Assembly (NCBI GenBank): GCA_021442155.1
Contig: CM038217.1
Span: forward strand, 145,387,643-145,451,642
From: Cymbidium sinense
Taxonomy: Eukaryota > Streptophyta > Magnoliopsida > Asparagales > Orchidaceae
Reading direction: 5' to 3'
DNA length: 64,000 nt
Position numbers and translations under genes: made by a program. The notes beneath the pieces are model-generated. The model had not been told where the DNA came from. It searched no databases and saw only the letters and a list, made by a program, of their open reading frames with translations. Below are positions 46,860 to 59,019 of the stretch, piece by piece (the stretch's first letter is position 1; every line of letters starts with the position of its first letter).

Positions 46860-48200
46860 AGAAATCACCAAACTTAAAGTCAAGTTCATTCGAAGTCTAC
46901 TACCCCACGGTTGGCTAACGTGGTGTTAGTCAAGAAGGCCAAGTTCTGGAGAATGTGCATCGACTACAACTAATGTCGTGCATGCCCAAAGATAGCTTCC
47001 CCTTCCCATTATCGACCAACTAGTTGATGCGACATCGGACCGGATGTTGAGCTTCATGGATGCCTATTACACTACAATCAAATCGGGATGAACAAAGCAG
47101 ATGAGGAAGCAACATCCTTCCAAGCAGATAAGGATTATCTTTGCTATCGAGGTCATGCCATTGGACTAAAAATCTTTGAGCAACATATCAGCCTTATGAA
47201 TAAGATCTTCAAGGATCTTATAGGGCAAATATGGAGGTGTATGTTGATGATATCTTTGGTGAAGAGCTTGGAAATATCACATATTTACGATCTGCAGTGC
47301 TTTGATATTCTTGACACTACAAGATCGGCTCAACCCAAACAAGTGCATTTTGGAGTTTCCTGGAAATTCCTAGGCTTCATGGTCACTTAGCGGGATAGAG
47401 GCAGAAGATAAAAGCACTCAGGACATGTCACCTCAAGAACGATCAAGGAAGTCCAACGTTTATTTGGAAGGATTGCAGCTTTATCACGATTCTTGGCCCG
47501 CTCAGGAGATAAGTATCTACCATTCTTCAAAATCTTAAGGGTGCGCAGAAATGGATTCCGATTGAATGACGAATGTCGGGCTTTTGAGCGGCAATTAGCT
47601 TCCCCTCATTATCAAAGCCTATCAAGGAGAAAATACATCTATCTTCTTTGTTTCTTCTCATGCGTAAGCTCCGTCGTCTGCGAGGAGAATTCATTACAAC
47701 GACCCATTCTTATGTCGGAAAATCCTTTCGTCTGAAGGGCGCTATCCGAGATAAGGCGGCGTTGGCCTAGTGCATTACGCACGAAAATTGCGACCGTACT
47801 TTGACCATCCATCACTCATCTTCCATTAAGAACTATTAAAGCGATGTATCGGAAGGTTGATGAAGTGGTCGGTCGAGCTTGGAGAGTTTGACATCCATTT
47901 TCTTCCATCGATATAAAGTCACAAGTGCTCGGCGACGTTGTAGAATGTACCATCCCATCACCACGAGCGGATCATTCATCACTCCATGACAAATCAATGG
48001 ACATTATATGTTGATGGAGCGTACTTAGGTGCGGGCGAGAATTTTGCTTATCTCCCAGTAAAATAACTTTAGAGTGCAGACTTGACTAAAGTTCCGACCA
48101 CCAATAATGTGATGCGAGGCCCTGTGCGGGACTAAGGCTTCGCCATTGCGTGAGGTCAAAACTTAGCCATCTATTCCGCGACTTGTGGTTTATGAGGTTG
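46860..48200 (+). pseudogene. Reverse transcriptase and RNase H regions of the Tat element
   Basis: RT motifs in order: WRMCIDY near 46945, FPLPIIDQLVDATS (about 46998-47040), LSFMDAY, the catalytic YVDD box (47240-47251), and WKFLGFMVT near 47365. SRFLARSGDKYLPFFKIL follows near 47490-47535. The RNase H part includes RKLRPYFDHPS and LMKWSVELGEFDIHFLPS near 47785-47905. A second RNase H start, WTLYVDGAYLGAG, lies at about 47998-48040. Many frameshifts and stops. The double RNase H supports the Tat assignment. Confidence 0.8.
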
Positions 48201-48519
48201 AAGGAGACTTGATGCAGTCATGCGGCTTACCGTCTGTCTTTTGGCAAAGTCACTTCTTGCGAGTCGAGACCCATCAGATAACTCATATTCTAAGGCGAGA
48301 AGCGGATGCCCTCTCCAAGTTAGCCACAACAACGGCGGAGATCTTTTCAAGAGAAAATACATAGAGGACATCCACTTTCCCGGTATTGAGGCCGGGGTGA
48401 TACAATCTGGAGGACCAAAAGAATCTTCATGGATTGACATCATGTCCTTTCTTCAAAGCGGGGCCTTGCCAGAGACCCCCGATCTTGCTATCCGTCTCGG
48501 CGTAGAGCATTGAACTTCA

Positions 48520-49530
48520 TAATGTCGGTGAACTCTACAAGCGGTCCTTCTAAGTGTCTACCACCTTGAGGCTAACTATGCAATGCGAGAGGTTCATTCA
48601 GAATTTGTGGTGAACATTTGGGAGGAAAAGCTCTGCCCTCAAAATCATGAGGCAAGGTTTTTCTTGGCCTACAATGAAGAATGATATTGTTTGTAAAGAA
48701 GTGTAACAAGTGTCGATTACATTCCAATCTCACTCATACACCATCAGAACTCACCACAATCGAGCCGGTTTTGCTCAATGGGGATCGACATAATGGGACC
48801 CTTTCCCATTGCCAGCAGCGAAAATTCATAATCTTGGCGTTGATTACTTCCGCGAAGTGGGTAGCTGAGCCGGCCAAAATCACAAATGCCAACAATTTGT
48901 TTGGAAAAATATTATTTGTCGACATTCCGGCAAAATCATCACCGATAATGGGGCCTTGATTCACGGGAAAGACATTCACATCTTTACGCGGCATATCGGT
49001 TAATCCACCAGGTATCCCATCCAGGCAAATGGGGCCGTCGATAGGACAATACTAAAGGGCTAAAGACACGGCCCGAACCACGAGGGGCAATGGGCGAAGA
49101 ACTATCAATGTTCTTTGGGCTTACATATTACATCGAGACCTCTTGGAGAAAGCATGCATCAATCGTGTTTTGGGCGACATTATTCCGGTCGACATGGTCC
49201 GAGCCACAGAACCCATAACTTTGATCGAGCGGCAACAGCGATAAGCGATTCCATCTGGATCTCCTGAGACGCGACATGTCGGCCTCAGAATGGCTTCTGT
49301 CGCAAAGGATTGCTCGAGGTTTCAAGAAGGTAAAGCCGACCGATATCTGTTGGGGACCTCGTCCTCGAAGTCGACTTCGGGAAAAGAGAGAACAAACTCT
49401 CACCGGTTTGGGAAGGCCATTATGTGGTGGTGTAAAAATGGCGCGTTCAAGCTTAAGGATAGTATGGGAAGACTCTCCCACGTACACGGAATGCTACAAA
49501 CCTCGGAAATACTACCTGATATATCGACTT
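48520..49530 (+). pseudogene. Integrase region of the Tat element
   Basis: Recognisable pieces are the KCNKCRLHSN zinc-finger tail (about 48690-48735), FAQWGS, GVDYFREVG (48840-48865), IITDNGALI (about 48940-48965, containing a catalytic aspartate), a NGAVDRTIL stretch (about 49028-49055) that corresponds to the glutamate region with E replaced by D, and a C-terminal tail near 49380-49480. Reading frames change repeatedly, so no integrase could be made. Confidence 0.75.
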
Positions 49531-49794
49531 TTTATTCTAGTGAATGCGGAAAACATTATCATCTGTATGTTTGTATTAATTGTTGTTGCTCGAATTAAAC
49601 ATTTATCGATACTCGTTTGTCGTATTGTCCAACCTTGGCATCAAGGTGTATCTATGTTAAAGTTCTCATACTTATTGTGACTTTTTTTCTTACTTGCATT
49701 TTAAAACACGGCTTCAAGATCATGCTATTGTTGTATCTCATTCGAGTAATCGATCCCAGGGAATTGATCGATCTTCTATCTGAGTTAACATCGT

Positions 49795-50060
49795 CAGTAG
49801 CTCGATAAACAACCTTGGATAAGTTGGCAATCCTCATAGGCGCTTTCTCCATAATAGGTTAACATCATTGAGTAAACGCTCCGATACACAACCCAGGATA
49901 GATCAAGAGGTTCGAGAGAACCTCATAAATATATTGTTTAACTAGCTCGATAAACAACGCGATAAGTTGGCAATCCTACATGGCGACTTTCTCCATACAG
50001 TTAACATCATCAGTGCTCAGATACACAGATAGATCAAGGGTTCAGAGAACCTCTTAAATA
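49795..50060 (+). repeat. Post-pol tandem repeat of the Tat element
   Basis: Two long units, each containing CTCGATAAACAAC, AAGTTGGCAATCCT, GGCGCTTTCTCCATA or variant, GTTAACATCATTG or variant, and GATAGATCAAG. They are related to the large array at 36770-38640 in the non-autonomous element. Confidence 0.7.
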
Positions 50061-50474
50061 TATTAGATGCAGTTTATCTCTCGGTAATGATCTTGAATAG
50101 ATCTAGCATCTATCATCGATACACACAACTCGAAATATTCACAAACAATTTTGTGGATCGTTAACATTTCTCATAACATACAAGTATAATCAGAAATAAA
50201 TACAACAACGTTGCAACATAAAGAACTACAACTACGGTGATGGTCTCATGGTAGATGATGAAGAGTCATCATTGTCATCATTAGAAGGTGGGAAGCTAGC
50301 AGGAGAAAGGACCTCAACACCTCATTGCGTCACAGCGTGTCCCCTTCAAGAAACCTCGGATGAAGCCTTCATCAACACCTTTGCGCCTTCACCTCTGCAT
50401 CGTACCGTGGTCTCGGCCTCGAGGCGTGATCTGTATGATACTCTTGGCGAGTTAAGTCCTCACGGCGTGATGCC

Positions 50475-51650
50475 TTACCGAGATAAAGGCGACCTCTTTC
50501 TGAAAGCGTCAGCGTAACTCTCGTTCTTTGCCTCAGACACGAAACCTTCTCGGAAAGATCTTGAGATCCTTTGCTCAACCCCTGTTCTAGCCTCCACTAA
50601 TTCATCCGAGTCAACTTCGACGAAAGAAGAAGTCGGCGAATCAACTTCGTCTGCACTCATCAAGTTGATTCTCCAACGGACATCTCTTTTACTTTCTCCA
50701 TCTGGATTCTTATATTCACCTTGACCTTCACTCACGAATTCGTCATTCAATGTTCATTTTGAAGTCAAGTTCTTGCTTCTTCGATATCGAAATAAGAAAA
50801 AATTACGTTAAGCACAAGGAAATGGGAAATAAAAGATGATGAGCAAGAAGGATTATTGCAGTTCTTGACATCTCGGCGACCTGCGGGAATGATTCAACCG
50901 TCCTCGGAATGAAGATCCTTGGGGCGACTACTCGAAGGGCACTCTTTTCGGTGTCGATATCACCATCACCTCTTAGCTCCTTTTCCTCTTCTCTAGTGGA
51001 GGTCCTTCTTGGAAGAAGCGAGGGCAGCTTGGGAGATCGGTGGAAACCTCTTTGTTGGGCTTTCTCAGCGCAAGCATAAGACCTTCGGGATGAATAGAAA
51101 GCCCGCCTCGAACAAAGATTCCTCCACTCATCTGTTATATCGAATCTCAAATCGAAGATCTTCAATATTACGGAATTTTCCAGCGGGATATCTTCATCAC
51201 CAACTTGCGGGGGGGTAAATCTCTCGGCTTTCTCCATTTCGAAGACCGTCATTCTTCACAAAAGAATCGCTTGCCCAACTCTTGGAGGATCCTTCGTCCA
51301 GAAGGTCAAGTAGCGACTCTGCGGTGTCGACCATGTGCGCATAAGTAAACATCGTGCGAGGTAATCGATAGTCAAGGTCACATGCCTCGAAAAGACTATA
51401 AGTCCCATCCGATCGTCATTGCCACGCTTTCAGCGGGAAATGCAAACCGCATGACAAAATGGCGATCATCTCGGGGATGGAAACGCAATCCAGCCCAAAC
51501 TCATCTCATAAGTGGTGAAATACCGGCGGAGATTGGGCTCTATCGACTTCTTGGGAACCAAATCATTGAAAATAATATTTTTCCGGCACGATCAATGTGT
51601 CTCCGTGATGGCGACTCCCGAACCTTGTCCTCCCATTTTAGAAGTTCCCT
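50475..51650 (-). pseudogene. Antisense ORF relic (aORF) of the Tat element
   Basis: The minus strand has two sizeable open stretches, 50803-51252 and 50475-50750, and further open pieces up to about 51650 (including PKKSIEPNLRRYFTTYEMSL and SLFEACDLDYRLPRTMFTYA). They lie downstream of an antisense TATA module at 51959. Tat-group elements such as Grande carry an extra minus-strand ORF at exactly this position. I infer that these are its remains. Domain identity is not certain; some of this ORF class carry a domain annotated as 'putative gypsy-type transposon'. Confidence 0.5.
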
Positions 51651-51743
51651 CGTCCTTTGCCTCAGTTACAAGGGTGGTGTCTCTTTCAAAGATTCTCACC
51701 CATCACAAACACAACTCTGCATCGAGAGGAAAATATTCAAGGA

Positions 51744-51930
51744 GAGTGCCCAAACTCCCACCGGGGAGGGCTATGCACTCGGCTTGGTGGGATGAGGAGG
51801 TGGAGGTTGATCAAGAAGAGTGCCCAAACTCCCACAGGGAGGCTATGCACTCTGGGTGAGATGAGGAGGTGGAGGTTGATCAAGAGTGCCCAAACTCCGG
51901 AGGCTATGCACTCTGAGGAGAAGATGAGAG
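51744..51930 (+). repeat. ~70-bp tandem repeat next to the antisense promoter
   Basis: Three copies of GAGTGCCCAAACTCC at 51744, 51818 and 51884 (spacings 74 and 66 bp), each with GGCTATGCACTC and GATGAGGAGGTGGAGGTTGA. The analogous position in the non-autonomous element also carries a short tandem repeat (39411-39690), with a different unit. Confidence 0.8.
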
Positions 51931-51949
51931 GAAGTTGGTTTCTTTCTTA

Positions 51950-51978
51950 CCCTAGGGGTTTTATAGACCCCTTAGGGT
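51950..51978 (-). promoter_or_regulatory. Putative antisense promoter of the Tat element
   Basis: On the minus strand AAGGGGTCTATAAAACCCCT is a TATA box (plus-strand TTTTATA 51959-51965) inside an imperfect palindrome. It points at the antisense ORF relic and is nearly identical to 39745-39770. Confidence 0.55.
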
Positions 51979-52019
51979 TAAAGGTAAAAAAACCCTAAAA
52001 CCCAAAAAAGCATTCAAAA

Positions 52020-52440
52020 CCCTTAGGCCCGCAGCTCAGCATGGCCGCCTCATGGGCGCGCGCCAGAGCATGCGCGCTCCGCCACTGCGGTCTGCGCCGT
52101 CTTTACGTGGCCTGGACGTGGCTGCGCCGCCTTATTTGGCCCGTGACGTGGCCCGCGTCGGTTCGCCACGTGGTCTGCGCCGCCTTACGTGGCCCGCGAC
52201 GTGGCCCGTGAGGTGGCTCTGCGACGTGGCCTGCGACCCGCGCCGCTGCGACCCGCACCTGTGCCCCCGCACCTGCGGCTGCGACCCGCACCTGCGACCC
52301 GTTGCGGAGGTAGACCTCCGCAGGCGCGCGCGCCCGTGGGCGCTCTCGCCCGCGCGTGGCGTGCCGCGCGCCAGCTGGCGCCTGCGCGCGAGGCCCGGGC
52401 GCCCACGGCCCCTGGAACGCGGAAAAAACCAGAGCGTCCA
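52020..52440. repeat. GC-rich repeat block in the Tat element
   Basis: Extremely GC-rich compared with the rest of the window, composed of short repeats such as GACCCGCACCTGCG and CCCGCGACGTGGCC. Long open frames occur on both strands only because stops are rare at this composition. Confidence 0.75.
52105..52229 (-). promoter_or_regulatory. Cluster of seven ACGTGG motifs
   Basis: ACGTGG occurs at 52105, 52116, 52146, 52168, 52187, 52199 and 52224; the fourth is part of a perfect G-box, CACGTG. In antisense direction the cluster lies 140-270 bp upstream of the TATA box at 51959. ACGT-core motifs bind plant bZIP factors. They are embedded in the GC-rich repeat GGCCCGCGACGTGG. Confidence 0.5.
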
Positions 52441-52638
52441 AGATATCCCATAACCTCAAAATATCACACTTACATACTTATGCGATTTGCAGCCCCTGAT
52501 CGCCTTCCAAGGTTATAATATTACGCCATTAAGATTGTTTCTCTCAAAATGCAAATAATTGACTCTCAATTTTCATTTGCTATTTTCAAGATGACATATA
52601 TTTTGACGAGATATCGCCACCCAAAAAAAAAAAGAAAT

Positions 52639-53464
52639 CGATACATCCTCGTAAAATTAACTGACAAGACGAATCTTGCAGATATTTCGCTTTCATCTAA
52701 TCACCGATTTCAAGAACTTACAAATAACCGACTGCCTGGGAGACGAACATAACAACATCAAACATACCGATCTGAACACCGACTGCATCGACGTTATCTG
52801 AGCATACAAATGGATCCCGATCCGCCAAATGGTCACAAAACGGACATATTTATAATAATCGAGCGGCCACAAGACAATCCAACGAATCCAAGATCACCCA
52901 CTCGACATCATTAAGGCACCTGATCATCAAAATACACCGTCGATAGGGATCGCTCCGTCCGATGGGAGTGGTTGGAGTTTTCCATGAATTACAAGTCGCC
53001 ACTCCCAAAAAATCTATAAATTCATTCTTACCTTGGGACCGAATCCGACGCAGCTCAGATTTCGAGAACCACCTGGCCGACCACGACGACGATCTATCAT
53101 CACCGCACCACTACCACCAGCTCAAGATCGAGATCGCTTCCTGTGGGACTAAAGCACAGCCACCGCCTCTTCTCCACGAAGATCAAGAGGTTGCCCCTAA
53201 GATCGCCTCGCCGATATTTGGGAAACTTCTCCTCGTTGGAGTTGACCGATATTGCTCTAATATTATTTCAGAACACCTTCTTCTCCCAACTAACGGAAGC
53301 GGACCAGATCTTCAACACATAAAAGTTTGCCAGACTGCCCCGTTTTTTTCCCCTTAACGTTTTCCAATGATAACCCTGTTCATATCCCCGCCAGGTGTTG
53401 GATAATTTTTGAGCTACGACGAAGATCTCGCATCTACCAGAATAAAATTCTCTAGCACGCAACA
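52639..53464 (+). repeat. 3' LTR of the Tat element
   Basis: 826 bp, aligned with 43933-44777 with many small indels. Preceded by a 16-bp purine tract (52622-52637). Ends CTCTAGCACGCAACA. Confidence 0.85.
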
Positions 53465-54089
53465 CGCCTTAATATTTTTCAATTTATTTATTACATTTAT
53501 TTATTTTTAATATTTTATATTATAATTTATATATGAAATTATTTGTTATAACATTATTTATAACGTTTCATATTCATTTTAGATTTTAAATTCATCTTTA
53601 TTAATCTGAAATATTTTATATTTAATTACTTTGTGCAATTAATTCCAAATAAAATATTTATTAAGTAAATATAACAATTACACTTACTCTTTAATATTTC
53701 TAGAAGTTTTTTATTTCAGAATTTTTTTTAATATTAAACATTTATGTATAAATATTCTATTTAAAATTTTATAGATAATTATTATTTTGACATTCGGTAA
53801 ATATTTCCTAATTCAATAATATATAATTCATTGGATTTCTAATGTGGAAAATAGAATGCTTATTTTTATTAATTATAATATTATGCATTCTTTTATTTTC
53901 ATTGAATAGGCATAGTATCCAACTTAATTAATTGCTTTACTCAAATATGAGTTTGCTAAAATTTGTTTTGTAATATCAAATGGATTCCGAGAATATAATT
54001 GAAATATTTGTTGAAATATTACAGTTAATATTTATTATTTTAAAATAATTTAAATTAAAATATTATGTTACTAAAGTGACCTCTACTAT
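53465..54089. other. AT-rich copia leader continuing after the Tat insertion
   Basis: No gene. Very AT-rich leader-type sequence of the copia element. Confidence 0.5.
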
Positions 54090-54542
54090 GGTGGTTTAGA
54101 AAGTGAACGAATGTAATTATTTACATTTTGTTATTTGGAAAGTAAAGCGAATTTTTTGGCATTTGAAATACCCGAACATTTGATAGAATGATTAAATCCT
54201 GAATTCCAAATACACAAAATTATCTGAGGCGCCGCCGGCCACATGGAGCACCGCATGCCGCTTCCGTCAGCTGGCCATGGCATGGCCAGCCTTGCCTTGC
54301 CACCAGCCCGCTGTCGCCAGCCGGCCACATTCGCCATGCCGCTGCCACGTGGGTATAATGGCCGGGCCTGCCGGCTGCCGGTGACCGACTCACGACGCTA
54401 AACCTTCATTTTTATTTTACATTTTGTCAACCAAACAAAATGTGAAATAATTGTAAAGTTCTCAACCAAACAACTATAATCATTTTACAATTTCATTTAC
54501 AGATTCCTTTACACCGATTCCAAATACAGCAACCAAACACTC
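54090..54542. mobile_element. MITE with GC-rich core inside the copia element
   Basis: The ends are inverted relatives (left GGTGGTTTAGAAAGTGAAC; right, on the minus strand, GAGTGTTTGGTTGCTG), and both sides share AATTATTT-ACATTTTGTT subterminal words. TAT flanks both ends (54087-54089 and 54543-54545). The core at 54225-54400 is rich in GCCGGCCAC words. Confidence 0.5.
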
Positions 54543-54991
54543 TATCAATTTATTTATTTTTTAAAATATATGAATATTACATATGGATTATATTTAAATT
54601 AAAAAATAATCTAAAGGAAGATTATTTTTTCATGTAATAATAAATATGTGATAAATTTATATTAATCATGCATACAATATATCGATCCAAAAATAGACAT
54701 ATCGTTGAGAGAATTTATTATCAATATTTGTTAACTGTAATTTTTAGAGTACAATTTATAAATTGTTATTTATGTCCAAAGACTAAATTATAATATTGTG
54801 TTAGGTATCTTATATGTGCCCATTTTATTAAATATTTTATTTCAAGCATATATTTTGTTTACATTATATATGCATATGAAAATGATAATGTTGTTAATTG
54901 TGAGTATTACTTTTTATTCTTTTCAGTTAATATTTTTTCTATATCTGCCAATTTGAATAACATTCTAAATAACCAAGACTAACTTTAAGAA

Positions 54992-55514
54992 ATGGAAAGT
55001 GTATCACTATGTTCTGTGTATGGATCTATTACGCGATCCGATGAACGCCCTCCGCTTCCGCAGAAAATAACAAATGGCTAACTTTGAAAAGTGGGAGCAT
55101 TCTAATCGCATGAATCTTATGATCATGAAGCATTCCATTACAAAAATCATAAGAGGTGCAATGTCTGAAGAAGAATGTGCTAAAAAGTTTATAAGCTAAA
55201 TAACATACAGTTTCGTTAGTTCTAAAAAGGTCGAAACGAGTACTATTCTTAGTAAACTCGTTTAAATGCTGTATAAAGGCAATGGAAACATAAGGGAGTA
55301 CATTATGGATATGTCTAATTTTGTCACTAAAGTAAGAGTACTAAAATTAGAGATGTCTAATGATATTCTTGTGCACTTAGTTTTGATCTCTCTTCCTGCA
55401 CAATTTAATCCTTTTAAGATAAGTTATAATAGTCAAAAGAAAAAATTAACTCTTAATGAGCTCATTGCTCAATGTGTGCAAGAGGAAGAGAGATTAAAAC
55501 ATGACAAAATATAA
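54992..55514 (+). pseudogene. copia gag pseudogene
   Basis: Starts MESVSLCSVYGS at 54992; a frameshift near 55080 leads to FEKWEHSNRMNLMIMKHSI. Stops interrupt near 55196 and 55264. The frame then runs open at 55266-55514 with YKGNGNIREYIMDM, NDILVHLVLISLP and LNELIAQCVQEEERL, the UBN2-type gag of plant copia elements. No zinc knuckle or protease follows before the integrase, suggesting an internal deletion. Confidence 0.8.
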
Positions 55515-55659
55515 AGTACTCACTTAGCTACTTTCTCTCGTGACATTGTTGCTAAAATAAAAAGGAATTCTTCATTATCTTGATTTTTCAAATGATAAAC
55601 TCTGTATAGAATGTATCAAGGGAAAACAAATAAATATTAAGAAAGTTGGTGCTAATAAG

Positions 55660-56440
55660 AGTTTAAACGTCTTGAAATTAATTCATACTATTATTTGTGG
55701 TACATTCCCTACAGCTACTTAGAATGACCAACATTATTTCATTACTTTCATAGATGATTATTCTCATTATGAGTACTTATACTTAATTTATGAGAAGTCA
55801 CAATCACTGAACGTATTCAAAATTTTTAAGGCTGAAGTTGAAAATCAACTTGGAAAGAAAATAAAAACCGTCAAATCTGATTGTGGTGGTGAATACTATG
55901 ACAAATATGATGGATCAGGTGAACAACGTCTAGGCTCTTTTGCCAAATATTTAGCAGAATGTGGCATTGTTCCTCAATACACCATGCCAGGGACTCCAAG
56001 TCAAAATGGTGTAGCTGAAAGACAAAATTGGACCCTTATGGATATGATTAGAAGTATGATAAATCATTCTTCTTTACCATATTCACTTTGAGGAGAAGCC
56101 TTAAAGACTGCAGTTTACATCCTTAATAGAGTTCCAAAGAAAAACCTCATATGAATTATGGATTGAGAAGAAGCTAGTAGCATCTTCATGTTCTGGGATA
56201 TCCAAATTAAGTCATATAAGTCTAATGAAAGAAAATTAGACTCAAGAACTATAAGCTGCTATTTTGTTGGATACTCAGAAAGGTTGAAGGGTTTTAAGTT
56301 TTATGACTCTTCAAATAAATCCAATTCGAGACAAGCAATGCTAAATTTATTGAGGAAGTTGAATATGATGGGAGTAATAAATCTAAAAATTTTATATTTG
56401 AAGAGCAATTTATTATTCTTTCTACAGGTACAATAGAAAT
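55660..56440 (+). pseudogene. copia integrase pseudogene
   Basis: Contains HYFITFIDDYSHYEYLYLI (first catalytic aspartate region, about 55732-55790), VKSDCGGEYY (second aspartate, about 55870-55900) and GTPSQNGVAERQN (catalytic glutamate, about 55990-56030). The C-terminal part ERKLDSRTISCYFVGYSERL follows at about 56228-56290. Stops at several tryptophan codons (TGG to TAG or TGA). Confidence 0.85.
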
Positions 56441-56480
56441 TGATCAAATAATTTCATCTGATCATATTCAAGTTGTAAAT

Positions 56481-58233
56481 ATGGATAATCAAAATATTCT
56501 TGAATTAACTCCTACTCATACCGAGGAATCACAACAACCTCAAATTGAAGTATCGTTAAGAAAATCTACTAGAGAGAGGAGATTAGCAATTTCAGATGAT
56601 TTTATTGTGTATCTCCAAGAATATGAGTTTGACATTGGATTGGAGAGTGATCTAATCTCTTTTAGTCAAGTCAAATAAAGTGTTAACTCTCATAAATGGA
56701 TAGAAGCCATTGAGGATGAGATGAAATCAATGAAAGATAATGATATTTGGGATCTTGTCGAATTGTCTAAATCAGTAAAACTCATTGGTTGTAAATGGAT
56801 TTTTAAAACCAAACGGAATTCAAAAGATAATGTCGAAAGATATAAAGCACGTCTAGTCGCTAAAGGTTTCACTCAAAAGGAAGGCTTTGATTATAAAGAG
56901 ACTTTCTCTCTAGTTTCTTCGAAAGACTCTTTAGAATAATTATGACACTAATAGCTCATTATGATTTAGAGTTATATCAGATGGACGTAAATACTGCATT
57001 TCTCAATGGTGACATTGAAGAAACTATATATATGGTGCAACCAAAAAATTTTTAATCTTCTGATTCAAAATATCTGGTATGCAAATTAAAGAAATTCATC
57101 TATGATTTAAAGTAAACTTCCCGTCAATGTATAAGAAATTTGATCAAGTGATTACTTCTTTTGGTTTTAAAGAAAATATTGTTGATCAATGCATTTATCA
57201 TAAAATAAGTTGGAGTAAATTCATCATCATAGTGTTATATGTTGATGATATTCTACTGGCAAGTAGTGATATAGGCCTTTTGCATGAAACCAATAAGTTT
57301 TTTTCAAATAAATTTGATATGAAAGATCTATGAAATGCATCTTTTGTGTTAGGTATATAAATTTATCGAGATCGTTCTCGTTGTATACTTGATTTATCAC
57401 AAAAGACATATATTGATAAAGTGTTTAGTAGATTTGGCATGAAAGATTGTGTACCAGGAGATACACCTATTGCTGAAGGTGATAAATTTAGTTTGCTTCA
57501 ATGTCCAAGAAATGAATTTGAAAAGAAAGAGATGTAAAAGATCCCTTATGCATATGCAGTAGGGAGTCTTATGTATGCTCAAGTTTGTACGTGTCCGGAT
57601 ATTGCGTACATTGTTGGAATGCTTGACAGATATTTAAGTAACCCAAGAATGGATCATTAGAAAGCAATAAAATGGGTTATGAGCTATTTGAAGAGAACAA
57701 AAGACTTTATGCTCACATATCAAAGATCAGATTATTTGGAGACCATGGGGTACTCAGATTCTGATTTTGTTGGTTGCCTCGATAGTAGAAGATCTACTTC
57801 AGGCTATATTTTCTTATTAGCTGGAGGAGCTATATCTTGGAAAAGTGTTAAACAAATACTTATAGCTTCTTCCACTATGGAAGCATAATTTATAGCTTGT
57901 TATGAGGCATTAAATCAAGGAATATAGCTACAGAATTTTATCACTAGGCTAAATATTTTTGATGGAATAGAGAGACCATTAAAAATAAATTATGATAATA
58001 GAGCCGCTGAGTTGTATTCAAAGAACACCAAGAGTTCGTCAAAATCAAAACATATTGACATAAAGTTTCTTGTTGTAAAAGAAAGAGTTCAGAATTCTCA
58101 AGTATTTATTAAACATATTAGTACAAATTTTATGATTGCAAATCCACTTATAAAAGATTTACCATCTAAAATATTTCATGAGCATGTGGCTCGTATGGGA
58201 GTGGTTTATTTTGATGATATGCTAGTATGGTGA
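56481..58233 (+). pseudogene. copia reverse transcriptase and RNase H pseudogene
   Basis: RT starts near 56690 ([20 protein letters not shown]) and continues [10 protein letters not shown] and [17 protein letters not shown] frameshift near 56930 precedes ELYQMDVNTAFLNGDIEE. The catalytic box LYVDDILLASSD is intact (YVDD at 57238-57249). The RNase H domain carries YSDSDFVGCLDSRRSTSGY (about 57739-57800) and SSTMEA, the usual copia signature, and ends at 58233 with HVARMGVVY. At least six stops plus frameshifts disable it. Confidence 0.85.
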
Positions 58234-58680
58234 GAGTTTGCTTATGATATTCAATGATTGTAAATATGTTTTTCTGATAAGAATAAAGTATTATTATTAT
58301 CTTATAGTTGAAAACTCTGAAATAAAGTTATGTAGTTCCAATTGTAGTTTAGCATAAATAAATGAAATTATATGTATAACTCTTTTGAGTTATAATATAG
58401 GACCAATTGGAAATAGACATGATATATGATCACATTATATGAAATTTTCATGCTACACATCCATACTTGATCTATGTCATTAATTATATTGATTTAGTGA
58501 TCACTGATGGGTCTTATTATAGAAAAATTATAATAAAGATCATTTTGATTATGTGTTAATATTATTAATTGACCAGATTATCTAAAAATGTTTCTCTTTA
58601 AAGATATCAAATATTCAGCTCTTAAAGTATTTAATAATGTATAATTGTCAAGCAATATATATGTGGCTCAAGTGAGAGAT

Positions 58681-59019
58681 TGTTGAAAATTTTTGAATGT
58701 GGGCTCACATATAAATTTAATTATACATTGTGTGCTATTTTATTTTTTAAGCCTATTAATTATGTGATAAAATAAAGATTAATTAATTTTAGGCTTTTGA
58801 GACATCTTGTTATTTTTGTATGGAATTATTATGTAGAGACCGGGCATTTTTTATTTATTTTATTTTAATGATGGACTCTCTTTCTCTCTCTCAAGAACAC
58901 TCCTTTAGAAGTGGAAGGCCAAAATCCTGCATTAGCTCTTCCATGGATTGATACGCTTCTGACTACATCTTTTTAATGATTTGACATGAGATCTGGGCTA
59001 GATTTACATGTTTCCAACA
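58681..59019 (+). repeat. 3' LTR of the copia element
   Basis: 339 bp, TGTTGAAAAT to TTTCCAACA. Directly preceded by a purine-rich tract (AAGTGAGAGA, 58670-58679). Followed by TACAT and then the right half of the interrupted repeat unit. Confidence 0.85.

Larger units (their letters stand above)
43933..53464 (+). mobile_element. Tat-lineage Ty3/gypsy retrotransposon, nested in copia
   Basis: The LTRs are 43933-44777 (starts TGATACATCCTCG) and 52639-53464 (starts CGATACATCCTCG, ends CACGCAACA). A primer site TTGGCCGTCTGTGGGAAA (44780-44797) follows the 5' LTR. A polypurine tract of A with one G lies at 52622-52637. Between them are degraded gag, protease, RT, two RNase H-like parts and integrase in that order. 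Then come post-pol tandem repeats, a minus-strand ORF relic and an antisense promoter module. The second RNase H and the antisense ORF are hallmarks of Tat-group elements. No clear 5-bp duplication remains (TTCGT on the left, CGCCT on the right). Confidence 0.85.
42925..59019 (+). mobile_element. Ty1/copia retrotransposon, split by a nested Tat element
   Basis: The LTRs are 42925-43318 and 58681-59019. The 3' LTR starts TGTTGAAAATTTTTGAATG and ends TTTCCAACA. The 5' copy is more mutated (TATTGGAAATTTTTGAAT... TTCCAATA). The flanks are TATAC (42920-42924) and TACAT (59020-59024), each one change from TACAC in the uninterrupted unit, so a 5-bp duplication is likely. A decayed initiator-methionine-tRNA primer site follows the 5' LTR. 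The interior is cut by the Tat element at 43933-53464 and also carries a MITE at 54090-54542. gag and pol (54992-58233) are full of stops. Its own length without the nested Tat element is about 6.6 kb. Confidence 0.85.

Noticed and set aside
52103..52459. Long overlapping frames on both strands
   Set aside because: Extreme GC content removes stop codons; the sequence is a short-period repeat.
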